Of a DNA stretch of 64,000 nt, positions 1 to 8,993 are shown in pieces. The translations under genes were made by a program, and so were the position numbers. The stretch spans positions 1 to 64,000 of the forward strand of contig SSEB01000001.1 of NCBI GenBank assembly GCA_008012115.1. The letters are read 5' to 3'. Positions within the stretch are counted from its first letter, which is position 1, and the number at the start of each line of letters is the position of its first letter. This DNA comes from Nevskiaceae bacterium. GTDB lineage: Bacteria > Pseudomonadota > Gammaproteobacteria > Nevskiales > Nevskiaceae. Below the pieces are notes generated by a model, which had not been told where the DNA came from, ran no database searches, and saw nothing but the letters and a program-made list of their open reading frames with translations.

Positions 1-1
1 C

Positions 2-1396
2 ACCAAGGCTCCGGCCAAGAAGGTCGTCGCCAAGGCTCCGGCCAAGAAGGCCGCTGCCAAGCCGGCCGCCAAGAAGGCCCCGGCGAAGCAGGCAGCGGCC
101 AAGAGCGCAGCGACCCAGGGCCCCGCCCGCAGCGCCGGCGCCAGCCAGGCCGAGGCCAGCCTGTCGGTGAGCCGCGGACTGACCGTGGGCGTGCGCAAGG
201 GCGAGGTCGAGAGCCTGGAGTTCCAGCACGACCGCGATCTCGGCATCACCGTGTACTTTGGCCAGCGCAAGGGCAACGCCAGCACCGGCGATCTCACGCC
301 CGAAGGCATCGGCCAGGCGGTGTCTGCGGCCTGCGCCATCGCCCAGGCCACCGGCGAGGATCCCTGCAACGGCCTGGCCGACGCCGCGTTGATGGCACGC
401 GAGTTTCCCGATCTCGACCTCGATCATCCCTGGGACATCTCGCCCGATGCGGCGATCGATCTGGCCCGAGAATGCGAGGCCGCCGCGCTGGCGGTCGATG
501 CGCGCATCACGCAGAGCGAAGGCGGCAGCGTCAACACCCACCAGGGCGTGTCGCTGTACGCCAACAGCCACGGCTTTCTCGGCGTGCGCCGCGGCACCCA
601 GCACAGCCTCAGCTGCGCCGTGGTGGCGACGCAGGGCGAGGAGATGCAGCGCGACTACTGGTATGCCAATGCCCGCGATGCCGCCGAACTGATGAGCGCG
701 CAGGCCATCGGCCGCAAGGCCGGCGAGCGCACGGTCGCCCGCCTGGGCGCTCGCAAGCTCGGCACGCGGCAGGCCCCGGTGCTGTTCGTGCCGGAACTGG
801 CGCGCGGCCTGTTCGGCCACTTCGTCGGCGCCATTTCCGGCGGCGCGCTGTACCGCAAGGCCAGCTTCCTGCTCGACAAGCTCGGCCAGCCGGTGTTCGC
901 GCCGCGCGTGACGCTGACGCAGCGGCCGCGGCTGCCGCGCGGCCCCGGCAGCGCCGCCTTCGACAGCGAGGGCGTGGCGACGCAGGAGCGCGTGCTGGTG
1001 CAGGACGGCGTGCTGCAGGGCTGGCTGCTGGCCAGCTACTCCGCACGCAAGCTCGGCCTGCAGAGCACCGGCAACGCTGGCGGCGTGTTCAACCTCATTG
1101 CCGATACCGGCCCGCAGGGTTTCGACGATCTGGTGCGCGACATGGGCGAGGGCCTGATCGTCACCGAGCTGATGGGGCAGGGCGTCAACGGCGTCACCGG
1201 CGACTACTCGCGCGGTGCGGCCGGCTTCTGGGTCGAGAACGGCGCCATCGCCTATCCCGTGCAGGAGCTGACCATCGCCGGCAACCTGCTGGAGATGTAC
1301 CGCGGCATCCAGGCCGTCGGCAACGATGTCGACCCGCACGCCAACACTCGCACCGGCTCGGTGCTGATCGAACGCATGACCATCGCCGGCGAGTAG
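2..1396 (+). CDS. pmbA: Metalloprotease PmbA/TldE, 5'-truncated by window edge, with Ala/Lys/Pro-rich N-terminal extension
   Basis: Frame is open from base 2 to the stop at 1396. Sequence SVSRGLTVGVRKGEVESLEFQHDRDLGITVYFGQRKGNASTGD is typical of PmbA. Upstream in frame: TKAPAKKVVAKAPAKKAAAKPAAKKAPAKQAAAK. Confidence 0.85.
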   Translation, partial: TKAPAKKVVAKAPAKKAAAKPAAKKAPAKQAAAKSAATQGPARSAGASQAEASLSVSRGLTVGVRKGEVESLEFQHDRDLGITVYFGQRKGNASTGDLTPEGIGQAVSAACAIAQATGEDPCNGLADAALMAREFPDLDLDHPWDISPDAAIDLARECEAAALAVDARITQSEGGSVNTHQGVSLYANSHGFLGVRRGTQHSLSCAVVATQGEEMQRDYWYANARDAAELMSAQAIGRKAGERTVARLGARKLGTRQAPVLFVPELARGLFGHFVGAISGGALYRKASFLLDKLGQPVFAPRVTLTQRPRLPRGPGSAAFDSEGVATQERVLVQDGVLQGWLLASYSARKLGLQSTGNAGGVFNLIADTGPQGFDDLVRDMGEGLIVTELMGQGVNGVTGDYSRGAAGFWVENGAIAYPVQELTIAGNLLEMYRGIQAVGNDVDPHANTRTGSVLIERMTIAGE

Positions 1397-1440
1397 CGCC
1401 ACCAGCGCTTGCGCTAAGCTGAGGAGCGGCCTGAAAACCG

Positions 1441-1552
1441 CCACCCGCTCTAGCCACAGTGCCTGGGGAAAACGTTATTAAATATTGATCTATTTTAAAT
1501 TAGATAAATAATTAATCACAAACCGATTGCGACTTCCAGTGACAGCGGGTGA
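1441..1552. repeat. 112-bp TIR/AT-core intergenic element, copy 1
   Basis: CCACCCGCT at 1441-1449, CAGCGGGTGA at the right end, AT-rich core between GTT (34-36) and CAC (77-79); length 112 bp. Confidence 0.88.
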
Positions 1553-1575
1553 GCCGAAAAACGAGGAGAACGTCC

Positions 1576-2388
1576 ATGAAAACCGTGCCGATCTACCAGG
1601 TGGATGTGTTCGCGCGAAAGCTGTTCGCCGGCAATCCCGCCGCCGTCTGCCCGCTGCAGTCCTGGTTGCCGGAAGCGACGATGCAGGCCATTGCCGCCGA
1701 GAACAACCTGGCCGAGACCGCGTTCTTCGTGAAGGACGAGACTGGCGAGGCCGACTACCTGCTGCGCTGGTTCACGCCGACGGTGGAGATCGAACTCTGC
1801 GGCCACGCCACGCTCGCCTCCGGTCACGTGCTGCTCAACGAACTGACGCATCCGCGTGACGACGTGCGCTTCCGCACGCTGCGCGCCGGCGTGCTGTCGG
1901 TGACCAAGCGCGACGGCGCCCTGTGGCTCGATCTGCCGGCGCGCATGCCGCAGCCGCTGGCTTCGGTGCCCGAGGATCTGCTGGGCGGTCTGACCCTGCT
2001 GCCGCAATCGGTGCTGGCCACCGGCAACAAGTATTTCGCGCTCTACGATGACCCGGCCGACGTCGCCCACCTCAAGCCGGACATGGCGCGGTTGCGTCAG
2101 CTCGAAGGCATGGGCGTGGTGGTGACGGCGCCGGGGCGGCCGGACCACGAGGATTTCGTGTCGCGCTTCTTCGCGCCGGCCATGGGTGTGGACGAGGACC
2201 CCGCCACCGGTTCCGCCCACTGCCTGCTGGTGCCCTACTGGGCGCAGCGCCTGGGCAAGCGAGAGTTGCATGCGACGCAACTGTCGCCCCGCGGCGCGGT
2301 GCTGGACTGCGTGCTCGATGGCGAGCGCGTGCGCATGTCCGGTCCGGTGCGCCACTACCTGCGCGGCGAGATCGCGGTGCCGGGCTGA
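1576..2388 (+). CDS. PhzF family phenazine biosynthesis-like isomerase
   Basis: MKTVPIYQVDVFARKLFAGNPAAVCPL...ETAFFV...FTPTVEIELCGHATLASGHVL; PhzF signature. Confidence 0.9.
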   Translation: MKTVPIYQVDVFARKLFAGNPAAVCPLQSWLPEATMQAIAAENNLAETAFFVKDETGEADYLLRWFTPTVEIELCGHATLASGHVLLNELTHPRDDVRFRTLRAGVLSVTKRDGALWLDLPARMPQPLASVPEDLLGGLTLLPQSVLATGNKYFALYDDPADVAHLKPDMARLRQLEGMGVVVTAPGRPDHEDFVSRFFAPAMGVDEDPATGSAHCLLVPYWAQRLGKRELHATQLSPRGAVLDCVLDGERVRMSGPVRHYLRGEIAVPG

Positions 2389-2391
2389 GCC

Positions 2392-4137
2392 TCAGGCGGC
2401 GCTGCGGTTGTCGTCAAGCGCCGCGATCAGGTCGCGCATCTCGGCCGGATCGGCCGAGGTCAGCAGGCGCTGCACCTTGCGGCGCAGATCGCCGATATCG
2501 GACTCGATGATGATGCGCTTGATTTCCAGCACGTTGGCCGGGTGCATCGAGAACTCGGTGAGCCCCAGCCCCAGCAGCAGGCGCGTGTAGCGCGGGTCGC
2601 CCGCCATTTCACCGCACATCGCCACCGGGATGCTGCCCTGGTTGCCGGCCTCGATGGTCATGTGGATCAGACGCAGCACCGCCGGATGCAGCGGGTCGTA
2701 GAGGTAGTTGACCTCGTCGTCGACGCGGTCGATCGCCAGCGTGTACTGGATCAGGTCGTTGGTGCCGATGGAGAAGAAGCGCGAGTGACGCGCCAGCATC
2801 GGCGCGGCGATGGCGGCGGCCGGCACCTCGATCATCGCGCCGATGGGAATCTCGTCGGCAATCTTGTGGCCCTCGCTGCGCAGTTCCTCGCGCGCGCTCT
2901 CGATGATCTGCTGCGCCTGCCGGAACTCCTGCAGGTTGGAGATCATCGGCAACATGATCTGCACCTGGCCGTGGGCGGAGGCGCGCAGCAGCGCGCGCAC
3001 CTGCACGCGGAACAGATCCGGCTCCTTCAGGCAGAGGCGGATGGCGCGCAGGCCCAGCGCCGGATTGTTCGGCGTGGGGCCATGGCTGCGGCCGCTGTCC
3101 ACCTGCTTGTCGGCGCCCAGGTCCAGCGTGCGGATGGTGATCGGACCCTGCACGGCGGCGACGATGCGTGAATACGCCTCGTACTGCTCCTCCTCGCTGG
3201 GCAGGCCCTTGCGATTCATGTAGAGGAACTCGGTGCGGTACAGGCCAACGCCCTCGGCACCGTTGGCGGCGGCCTCGGCGGCGTCCTCCAGCAGCTCGAT
3301 GTTGGCCAGCAGGTGAATCTTGACGCCGTCGCGCGAGATCGCGGCCTTGCCCTTGAGCTTGACCAGGTCGCGCCGGTATTGCGCCTGGTGTTCCTGCTTG
3401 CGCAGGTAGAAGTCCATGGCCTTGGCATCGGGGTCGGCCAGCACGTGGCCGGCTTCGCCGTCGACGATGACGGTTTCGTTTTCGCGCAGCAGGCGCCGCG
3501 CGTCGCGCAGGCCGACAATGGCCGGAATGCCTAGGCTGCGCGCGAGAATCGCGGTATGCGACAGCGGACCGCCGTATTCGGTGACGAAGGCGGCGACGTT
3601 CTGCTGCGACAGCAGGATGATGTCGGCGGGCGTGACGTCGTCGGAGACGATGATGAACGGCTCCGCGCCCTCGGCCTTGGGCGCGATCTGGCGCTCGCTC
3701 TTGAGCAGGATGCGCTGCACGCGCGCGACCACGTGCTCGACGTCGTCCTTGCGCGTGCGCAGGTAGGGATCATCCATCTGCTCGAACACCGCGACCAGGG
3801 CGTCGCGCTGGCGGCGCAGCGCGGCCTCGGCGTTGATGCGGTGCTCGCGGATCAGCGCCACCACCGCCTCGGTCAGCGAGCGGTCTTCCATCATCAGCAG
3901 ATGGGTGTCGATGAACGCCGCGATTTCGCCGGGCGTGCCGCCGGGAATCTGCTGGCGCACCTGGCGCAGCTGGTCGCGCGCGCGCCGCTGCGCGGCGATG
4001 AAGCGCGCCACCTCGGCGTCGACCTCGCCGTCGGCGAGCGCGTACTCGGGCACCTCGAGATCGCCGCCGTGCATTTTCTGCACGCGCGCGATGGCAATGC
4101 CGCGCGATACGCCGATGCCGGAAAGCCAGAGACTCAT
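2392..4137 (-). CDS. ptsP: Phosphoenolpyruvate-protein phosphotransferase (PTS enzyme I)
   Basis: 581 aa; GGPLSHTAILARSLGIPAIVGL active-site region, MIEVPAA, FSIGTNDLIQYTLAIDR; PTS-Ntr gene context. Confidence 0.93.
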   Translation of the reverse strand: MSLWLSGIGVSRGIAIARVQKMHGGDLEVPEYALADGEVDAEVARFIAAQRRARDQLRQVRQQIPGGTPGEIAAFIDTHLLMMEDRSLTEAVVALIREHRINAEAALRRQRDALVAVFEQMDDPYLRTRKDDVEHVVARVQRILLKSERQIAPKAEGAEPFIIVSDDVTPADIILLSQQNVAAFVTEYGGPLSHTAILARSLGIPAIVGLRDARRLLRENETVIVDGEAGHVLADPDAKAMDFYLRKQEHQAQYRRDLVKLKGKAAISRDGVKIHLLANIELLEDAAEAAANGAEGVGLYRTEFLYMNRKGLPSEEEQYEAYSRIVAAVQGPITIRTLDLGADKQVDSGRSHGPTPNNPALGLRAIRLCLKEPDLFRVQVRALLRASAHGQVQIMLPMISNLQEFRQAQQIIESAREELRSEGHKIADEIPIGAMIEVPAAAIAAPMLARHSRFFSIGTNDLIQYTLAIDRVDDEVNYLYDPLHPAVLRLIHMTIEAGNQGSIPVAMCGEMAGDPRYTRLLLGLGLTEFSMHPANVLEIKRIIIESDIGDLRRKVQRLLTSADPAEMRDLIAALDDNRSAA

Positions 4138-4177
4138 GGCTGCGCCTGCTCCGGCGCGTGCTGGCGGTGGCGTCGGT

Positions 4178-4444
4178 TCACGCCTCTTCCCCGAAACGGT
4201 CGGCGATCAGTGCGGCGAGTTCGTCGAGCGCCTGTGCCGCGTCCTCGCCGTCGGCGATCAGGGTGATCTGGCTGCCCTTGGCGGCGGCCAGCATCATCAC
4301 GCCCATGATGCTCTTGCCGCTGACTTCGCGGCCGTCCTTGCGCACGCGCACGTCGGCGGCGAACTTGCTGGCCAGCGTCACCAGCTTGGCGGCGGCGCGG
4401 GCATGCAGACCCAGTTTATTGATGATGTCGACGGTGCGTTCCAT
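4178..4444 (-). CDS. HPr-family phosphocarrier protein (NPr/HPr)
   Basis: MERTVDIINKLGLHARAAAKLV...GKSIMGVMMLAA; HPr phospho-His and regulatory Ser motifs. Confidence 0.93.
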   Translation of the reverse strand: MERTVDIINKLGLHARAAAKLVTLASKFAADVRVRKDGREVSGKSIMGVMMLAAAKGSQITLIADGEDAAQALDELAALIADRFGEEA

Positions 4445-4591
4445 GGTTACTTCTTGGTGTGGTCTGCGGGTGCGGGGCCCCGACGCCGCGCGCTGGTCGA
4501 GCAACAGCTGCCGCTGGCAGTTGTTGGAAATCTCGATTCACTAACGACGGCTCTTTGCACGTTCGGTGGCCTGGGTTGTTTTTTTCGGTGC

Positions 4592-4987
4592 TCATGCCGG
4601 GCGCGGGCAGGCGACGATGCCGCGTTGGCCACCTTCGACGGCGTTCTTGACCATGGCATCGAGGTCAAGCCTGGGGTAATTGAAGATGCGCACCAGCATC
4701 GGCAGGTTGACGCCGGCGACCACGCGCCGGCTGCCGTCGGCACCCAGACGATTGGCGATGTTGCTGGGCGTGGAGCCGAAGGCATCGGTGAGGATCAGCA
4801 CGCCGGCGCCGCTGTCGAGCCGCTCCAGTGTCTTGGCACCCTGCGCGATCATCGCTTCCGGCGATTGCACGAGGCGCACTTCGAGCACGTCCGCCGCCAG
4901 CGGCAGCGGGCCGATCATCTCGCCCATGGTGTCGAGCAGGTGCCGTCCGAGCTTTCCATGCGTGACCAGCAACAGGCCTACAGTCAT
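4592..4987 (-). CDS. PTS EIIA (mannose/fructose-type) domain protein
   Basis: MTVGLLLVTHGKLGRHLLDT...ILTDAFGSTPSNIANRL; EIIA-Man fold motifs. Confidence 0.9.
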   Translation of the reverse strand: MTVGLLLVTHGKLGRHLLDTMGEMIGPLPLAADVLEVRLVQSPEAMIAQGAKTLERLDSGAGVLILTDAFGSTPSNIANRLGADGSRRVVAGVNLPMLVRIFNYPRLDLDAMVKNAVEGGQRGIVACPRPA

Positions 4988-5877
4988 GATTTTCCCTTGC
5001 GGCCGCGACGTTCCTGGCCGGCCCAGATTTCACGGTGCTTGACGATGATGGGGGTGTAGTGACCGCCCAGCGCCTTGGCCAGCTGTTCCACCAGGTAGAC
5101 GCTGCGGTGTTTGCCGCCGGTGCAGCCGATGGCGATGGTGAGGTAGGCGCGGTCCTGCTTCTGGTATTCCGGCAGCCAGTGCTCGAGGAAGCTGCGGATG
5201 TCGGACAGCATCCTGCGCACTTCCGGATAGCGGTCGAGCCAGGCCGAGACGGCGTCGTCGCGGCCGGTCATGGCGCGCAACGTTGGCTCCCAGTGCGGAT
5301 TGGGCAGGCAGCGCACGTCGAACACGAAATCGGCCTCGCTGGGCGTGCCTTGCTTGAAGCCGAAGGACATCAGCTGCAGGGTCAGCTTGCCGGCGCCGCC
5401 GCCGGGTGCCTGCTCGAGGATCTTTTCGCGCAGCTCATGCAGGTTGAGCGTCGAGGTGTCGATGGTGGCGTCGGCGGCGTTGGCGATCGGTTCGAGCAGG
5501 CGCACTTCCTGACGGATCGCTTCCAGCAGCGGGGTCTGGTCGTTGGACAGCGGGTGCTTGCGCCGCGTGTCGGAGTAGCGGTGCAGCAGGGTCTGTTCAT
5601 TGGCGCGCAGGAACAGCACGCGGGTCTCGATGCCCTGGTCGCGCAGCTTGTCGAGATAGCGCGGAAACTTGCGGATCTCGCCCGGCGTTTCACGCGCGTC
5701 GATGCCGACGGCGAGGCGTTCATAGCGCTTCTGCATGGTGCGCAGGGTGCGCGTGGCCATGTGCGAAACCAGGGCCAGCGGCAGGTTGTCGATGCAGAAA
5801 TAACCGAGATCCTCGTACTGCTTCAGCGCCACGGTTTTGCCCGCGCCTGAGAGACCGCTGATGATCACGAGCTGCAT
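4984..5877 (-). CDS. rapZ: RNase adapter RapZ
   Basis: MQLVIISGLSGAGKTVALKQYEDLGYFCIDNLP...IGCTGGKHRSVYLVEQL. Confidence 0.95.
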   Translation of the reverse strand: MQLVIISGLSGAGKTVALKQYEDLGYFCIDNLPLALVSHMATRTLRTMQKRYERLAVGIDARETPGEIRKFPRYLDKLRDQGIETRVLFLRANEQTLLHRYSDTRRKHPLSNDQTPLLEAIRQEVRLLEPIANAADATIDTSTLNLHELREKILEQAPGGGAGKLTLQLMSFGFKQGTPSEADFVFDVRCLPNPHWEPTLRAMTGRDDAVSAWLDRYPEVRRMLSDIRSFLEHWLPEYQKQDRAYLTIAIGCTGGKHRSVYLVEQLAKALGGHYTPIIVKHREIWAGQERRGRKGKS

Positions 5878-5883
5878 GATGGG

Positions 5884-6459
5884 CTATGCCTTCGAGTCCC
5901 TGATGGCCTGGAGCTGTCGTGCGGCAAAGTCCTCGTCCGCCCGGTAGCCGGTTTGGCGCAGCCGGAGATCGCGGCAGGCGGCTTCGACCAGCACGGCCAG
6001 ATTATGCCCGAGGCGGATCGGAATGGAGACTTCCGGCAGGTCCACGCCGAGCACCGTGCCGATGCTGCGCCGCCCTTCGAGGCGCTCCAGCGGCTGCGGC
6101 GTGCGCGCCAGCATGTCGTGGCGGAATTCGAGGCGGATCACGAGGTCGAGCCGGTGCTCGTCGCAGAGCGACCGCGCGCCGAACATCTCGCCGACATTGA
6201 GAATGCCGAGGCTGCGCGCCTCAAGAAAGCCCTGCAGCAGCGGCGGGCAGCGTCCATGCACACTGCCGTCGGCGGCGCGCAGGAACTCGGCGGCGTCGTC
6301 GGCGATCAGGCGGTGACCGCGGGTCAGCAGCTCCAGCGCCAGTTCGCTCTTGCCGACGCCGCTGGGGCCGGCCAGCAACACGCCAAGCCCGAACAGTTCC
6401 ATGAACACGCCGTGCAGCGTGATCGGGGCGACGGTGGACGTGGGCTTCGTGTCGGTCAA
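5884..6459 (-). CDS. hprK: HPr kinase/phosphorylase, catalytic domain only (N-terminal domain absent)
   Basis: ITLHGVFMELFGLGVLLAGPSGVGKSELALELLTRGHRLIADD with P-loop; TTG start; in-frame upstream stop inside the repeat core. Confidence 0.88.
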   Translation of the reverse strand: MTDTKPTSTVAPITLHGVFMELFGLGVLLAGPSGVGKSELALELLTRGHRLIADDAAEFLRAADGSVHGRCPPLLQGFLEARSLGILNVGEMFGARSLCDEHRLDLVIRLEFRHDMLARTPQPLERLEGRRSIGTVLGVDLPEVSIPIRLGHNLAVLVEAACRDLRLRQTGYRADEDFAARQLQAIRDSKA

Positions 6460-6481
6460 CGGATCGGAGGGCTGGAGGGCG

Positions 6482-6593
6482 TCACCCGCTATCGCTGCCG
6501 GGAGTGCACGGGATGTTATTTATTATTTAATGAATTAATAATCGACTAATATATTAAAACAAAATGATGGTGCATCACGGCATCAGCGGGTGG
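6482..6593. repeat. 112-bp TIR/AT-core intergenic element, copy 2
   Basis: TCACCCGCT...AGCGGGTGG; GTT at 34-36, AAC at 77-79, G at 63; length 112 bp. Confidence 0.92.
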
Positions 6594-6600
6594 TGCCCGT

Positions 6601-7062
6601 TCAGTTGCCGGGCTTGAACTGGTCGAGCAGCGCGAACAGGGTTGCATCGTCGCCCGACTCGCGCAGCTTCTTGCAGAAGCCTTCGTCGGAGAACATCTCG
6701 GCGATGGCGGCCAGGTGCTTGAGGTGGGCCTCGGTGGCGTTCTGCGGCACCAGCAGGCCGAACACCAGGTCCACGCCGAGGCCGTCGTGGGCATCGTAGT
6801 CCAGCGGGTGCTTGAGGCGCATGAAGGCGCCGACGCTGCCTTCGACGCCGGCCATGCGGCCGTGCGGGATGGCGACGCCGTGGCCCAGGCCGGTGCTGCC
6901 GAGCTTCTCGCGCGCGGCCAGGCTGTTGAGGATGTCGTTGGCGTCAACGCCGCGGGCGCCCTTGTTGAGCAGCCGCGCGAGGTCCTCGAGAACCTTTTTC
7001 TTGCTGGTGTAGGTGCCACCGGAAACCACGCGGTCGGCGCTGAGGATTTCGTTGAGCTTCAT
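6601..7062 (-). CDS. ptsN: Nitrogen-regulatory PTS IIA protein
   Basis: MKLNEILSADRVVSGGTYTSKKKVLEDLARLL...GLGHGVAIPHGRMAGVEGSVG. Confidence 0.94.
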   Translation of the reverse strand: MKLNEILSADRVVSGGTYTSKKKVLEDLARLLNKGARGVDANDILNSLAAREKLGSTGLGHGVAIPHGRMAGVEGSVGAFMRLKHPLDYDAHDGLGVDLVFGLLVPQNATEAHLKHLAAIAEMFSDEGFCKKLRESGDDATLFALLDQFKPGN

Positions 7063-7098
7063 CGGGTGCCACTCCTCGGATTCGTTATGGTGTTCAAA

Positions 7099-7128
7099 TA
7101 AAAAAGGCCCGGCCTTGCGACCGGGCCC
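7099..7128 (-). terminator. Rho-independent terminator downstream of hpf
   Basis: Minus strand GGGGCCCGGTCGCAAGGCCGGGCCTTTTTTA. Confidence 0.8.
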
Positions 7129-7141
7129 CGAGACCCGCATC

Positions 7142-7465
7142 TTACTGCAGGGACATGCGCTTGTGCGCTTCCTTGTTGTGGTGGTCGCGCAGCTTTTCCT
7201 TGTGCTTGCGCGTCTGCTGGTCGAGCTTGTCGCTGAGCAGGTCGATGGCCGCGTACATGTCTTCCGCCACCGCTTCCGCATGCAGGTTGGCGCCGCTGGC
7301 GTGCACCGTGGCTTCCGCCTTCTGCTGCAGCTTCTCGACCGAGAGCACGATTTCCGCGCTGATCAGGTGATCGAAGTGCCGCTCGATGCGCTTGAGCTTG
7401 TCCTTGACGTAAGCGCGCAGCGGCGGGGTCAGGTCGAGGTGATGGCCGGAGATGTTCAGATTCAT
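7142..7465 (-). CDS. hpf: Ribosome hibernation promoting factor, short form
   Basis: MNLNISGHHLDLTPPLRAYVKDKLKRIERHFDHLISAEIVLSVEK. Confidence 0.94.
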   Translation of the reverse strand: MNLNISGHHLDLTPPLRAYVKDKLKRIERHFDHLISAEIVLSVEKLQQKAEATVHASGANLHAEAVAEDMYAAIDLLSDKLDQQTRKHKEKLRDHHNKEAHKRMSLQ

Positions 7466-7494
7466 CGCTACCTCCTTCTGTTGATTCGCGGGCC

Positions 7495-8943
7495 TTATGC
7501 CAGCGAGGGTTTACGCTCGTGCGAGGGCGGGATGTGCAAGCCCTCCCGGTACTTGGCCACGGTGCGCCGCGCGACCTGAATGCCTTCCTTGAGCAGCATG
7601 TCGGCGAGCGTGGAGTCGGACAGGGGGCTGGCGGGATCTTCCCCCGCGATGAGACGTTTGATCATGGCCTGGATGGCCGTCGCCGAGCAGACGCCACCCT
7701 GGGTGGTCTGCACATGGCTGGAAAAGAAATACTTGAGTTCATAGAGCCCACGCGGCGTGAGCATGAACTTGTTGGCTGTCGCTCTTGAAACCGTGGACTC
7801 ATGAATCCCCAGTTGTTCCGACACGTCCCGCAACACCAGCGGACGCATCGCTTCCTCTCCATACTCCAGGAAAGCGCGCTGTTCTTCAACTATGCACTGG
7901 GCAACCCGCAGTAAGGTCTCATTCCGGGCTTCCAGGCTGTTGATAAAGTACCGCGCCTCCTGCAGGTGCTGTTTGAGCATGAGCTGGTCGCGGGACGTGT
8001 CTGCGCGCTTGATCATGCCCTGGTAATAGCTGTTGACCCGCAGACGCGGCGAATGTTCCGGGTTGAGGGTGACGCGCCAGCGGCCGTTGTGCTTGGCCAC
8101 GAAAACGTCTGGCGCAATGTAATCGCTCTCGTGCGGCTGGAAGGGACGGCCGGGATGCGGTTGCAGGGTGCGGATCAGCGCCAATGCGTCCGCCACCCGG
8201 TCCGGCTTGAGTCCGGAAGCCTTGGCGATGACCTGCGGATCGCGCCGCGCCAACGCCGGCAGATGCTGGGTGACCAGCAGCAGGGCATCGTCGCGCGCGC
8301 AGGTGTCGGCCGCCAGCTGCCCGAGCTGCAAGGCAAGGCACTCGCCCAGGTCGCGTGCAGCGACGCCAGGTGGATCAAAGTCCTGCACCCGCGCAAGCAC
8401 CTTTTCCAGTGCGGCCGGCGCCACCGCACGGGCGGCGCAGAGACGCTCACAGAGCTCGCTCCAGTTTTCCAGATAGCCGTCGTCGTTGACGGCATCGACG
8501 AGATGGGCGGCGATTTCGGCCTCCAGCGCGTTGAACGGGGCGAGTTCGAGTTGGCTGGTGAGGTGCTCGCGCAGCGTCGTCTGGGTGTGCAGATTGGCCC
8601 GCAGATGATCCTGCAGGCCCTCGTCGTCGCTGTGGGTGCCGGAGGGCGTGTAGTCGTCGTAGATCTCACCCCAGTCGGCATCAACCGGCAGCTCCTCGCT
8701 GATTTCGGCGGCGCCGTCGACCTCCGCAAGCGGCGCATCGTCCGGTGTTGAAACCGCCTCGTCGCCGGCCTCTGACGGGGGGGCGTCGTCCTCGTCACGC
8801 TCCAGCATCACATTGCCATCGAGGGCTTGCTGGATCTCAGCCTGTAGATCGAGAGTGGAAAGCTGCAACAGGCGGATGGCCTGCTGCAAGGCCGGGGTCA
8901 TTGCCAGGCTTTGGCCGGTACGCAGGCCCAGGGACTGCTTCAT
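7495..8943 (-). CDS. rpoN: RNA polymerase sigma-54 factor
   Basis: MKQSLGLRTGQSLAMTPALQQAIRLLQLSTLDLQ...ARRTVAKYREGLHIPPSHERK (RpoN box). Confidence 0.97.
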   Translation of the reverse strand: MKQSLGLRTGQSLAMTPALQQAIRLLQLSTLDLQAEIQQALDGNVMLERDEDDAPPSEAGDEAVSTPDDAPLAEVDGAAEISEELPVDADWGEIYDDYTPSGTHSDDEGLQDHLRANLHTQTTLREHLTSQLELAPFNALEAEIAAHLVDAVNDDGYLENWSELCERLCAARAVAPAALEKVLARVQDFDPPGVAARDLGECLALQLGQLAADTCARDDALLLVTQHLPALARRDPQVIAKASGLKPDRVADALALIRTLQPHPGRPFQPHESDYIAPDVFVAKHNGRWRVTLNPEHSPRLRVNSYYQGMIKRADTSRDQLMLKQHLQEARYFINSLEARNETLLRVAQCIVEEQRAFLEYGEEAMRPLVLRDVSEQLGIHESTVSRATANKFMLTPRGLYELKYFFSSHVQTTQGGVCSATAIQAMIKRLIAGEDPASPLSDSTLADMLLKEGIQVARRTVAKYREGLHIPPSHERKPSLA

Positions 8944-8993
8944 CGGGCAGTGTGTTTCCGGAACATATTCAGAGAGAGACAGCCAATTTTAAG

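Noticed and set aside
1516-2355. 279-aa minus-strand ORF opposite phzF
   Set aside because: Shadow ORF; PhzF on the plus strand has clear family motifs.
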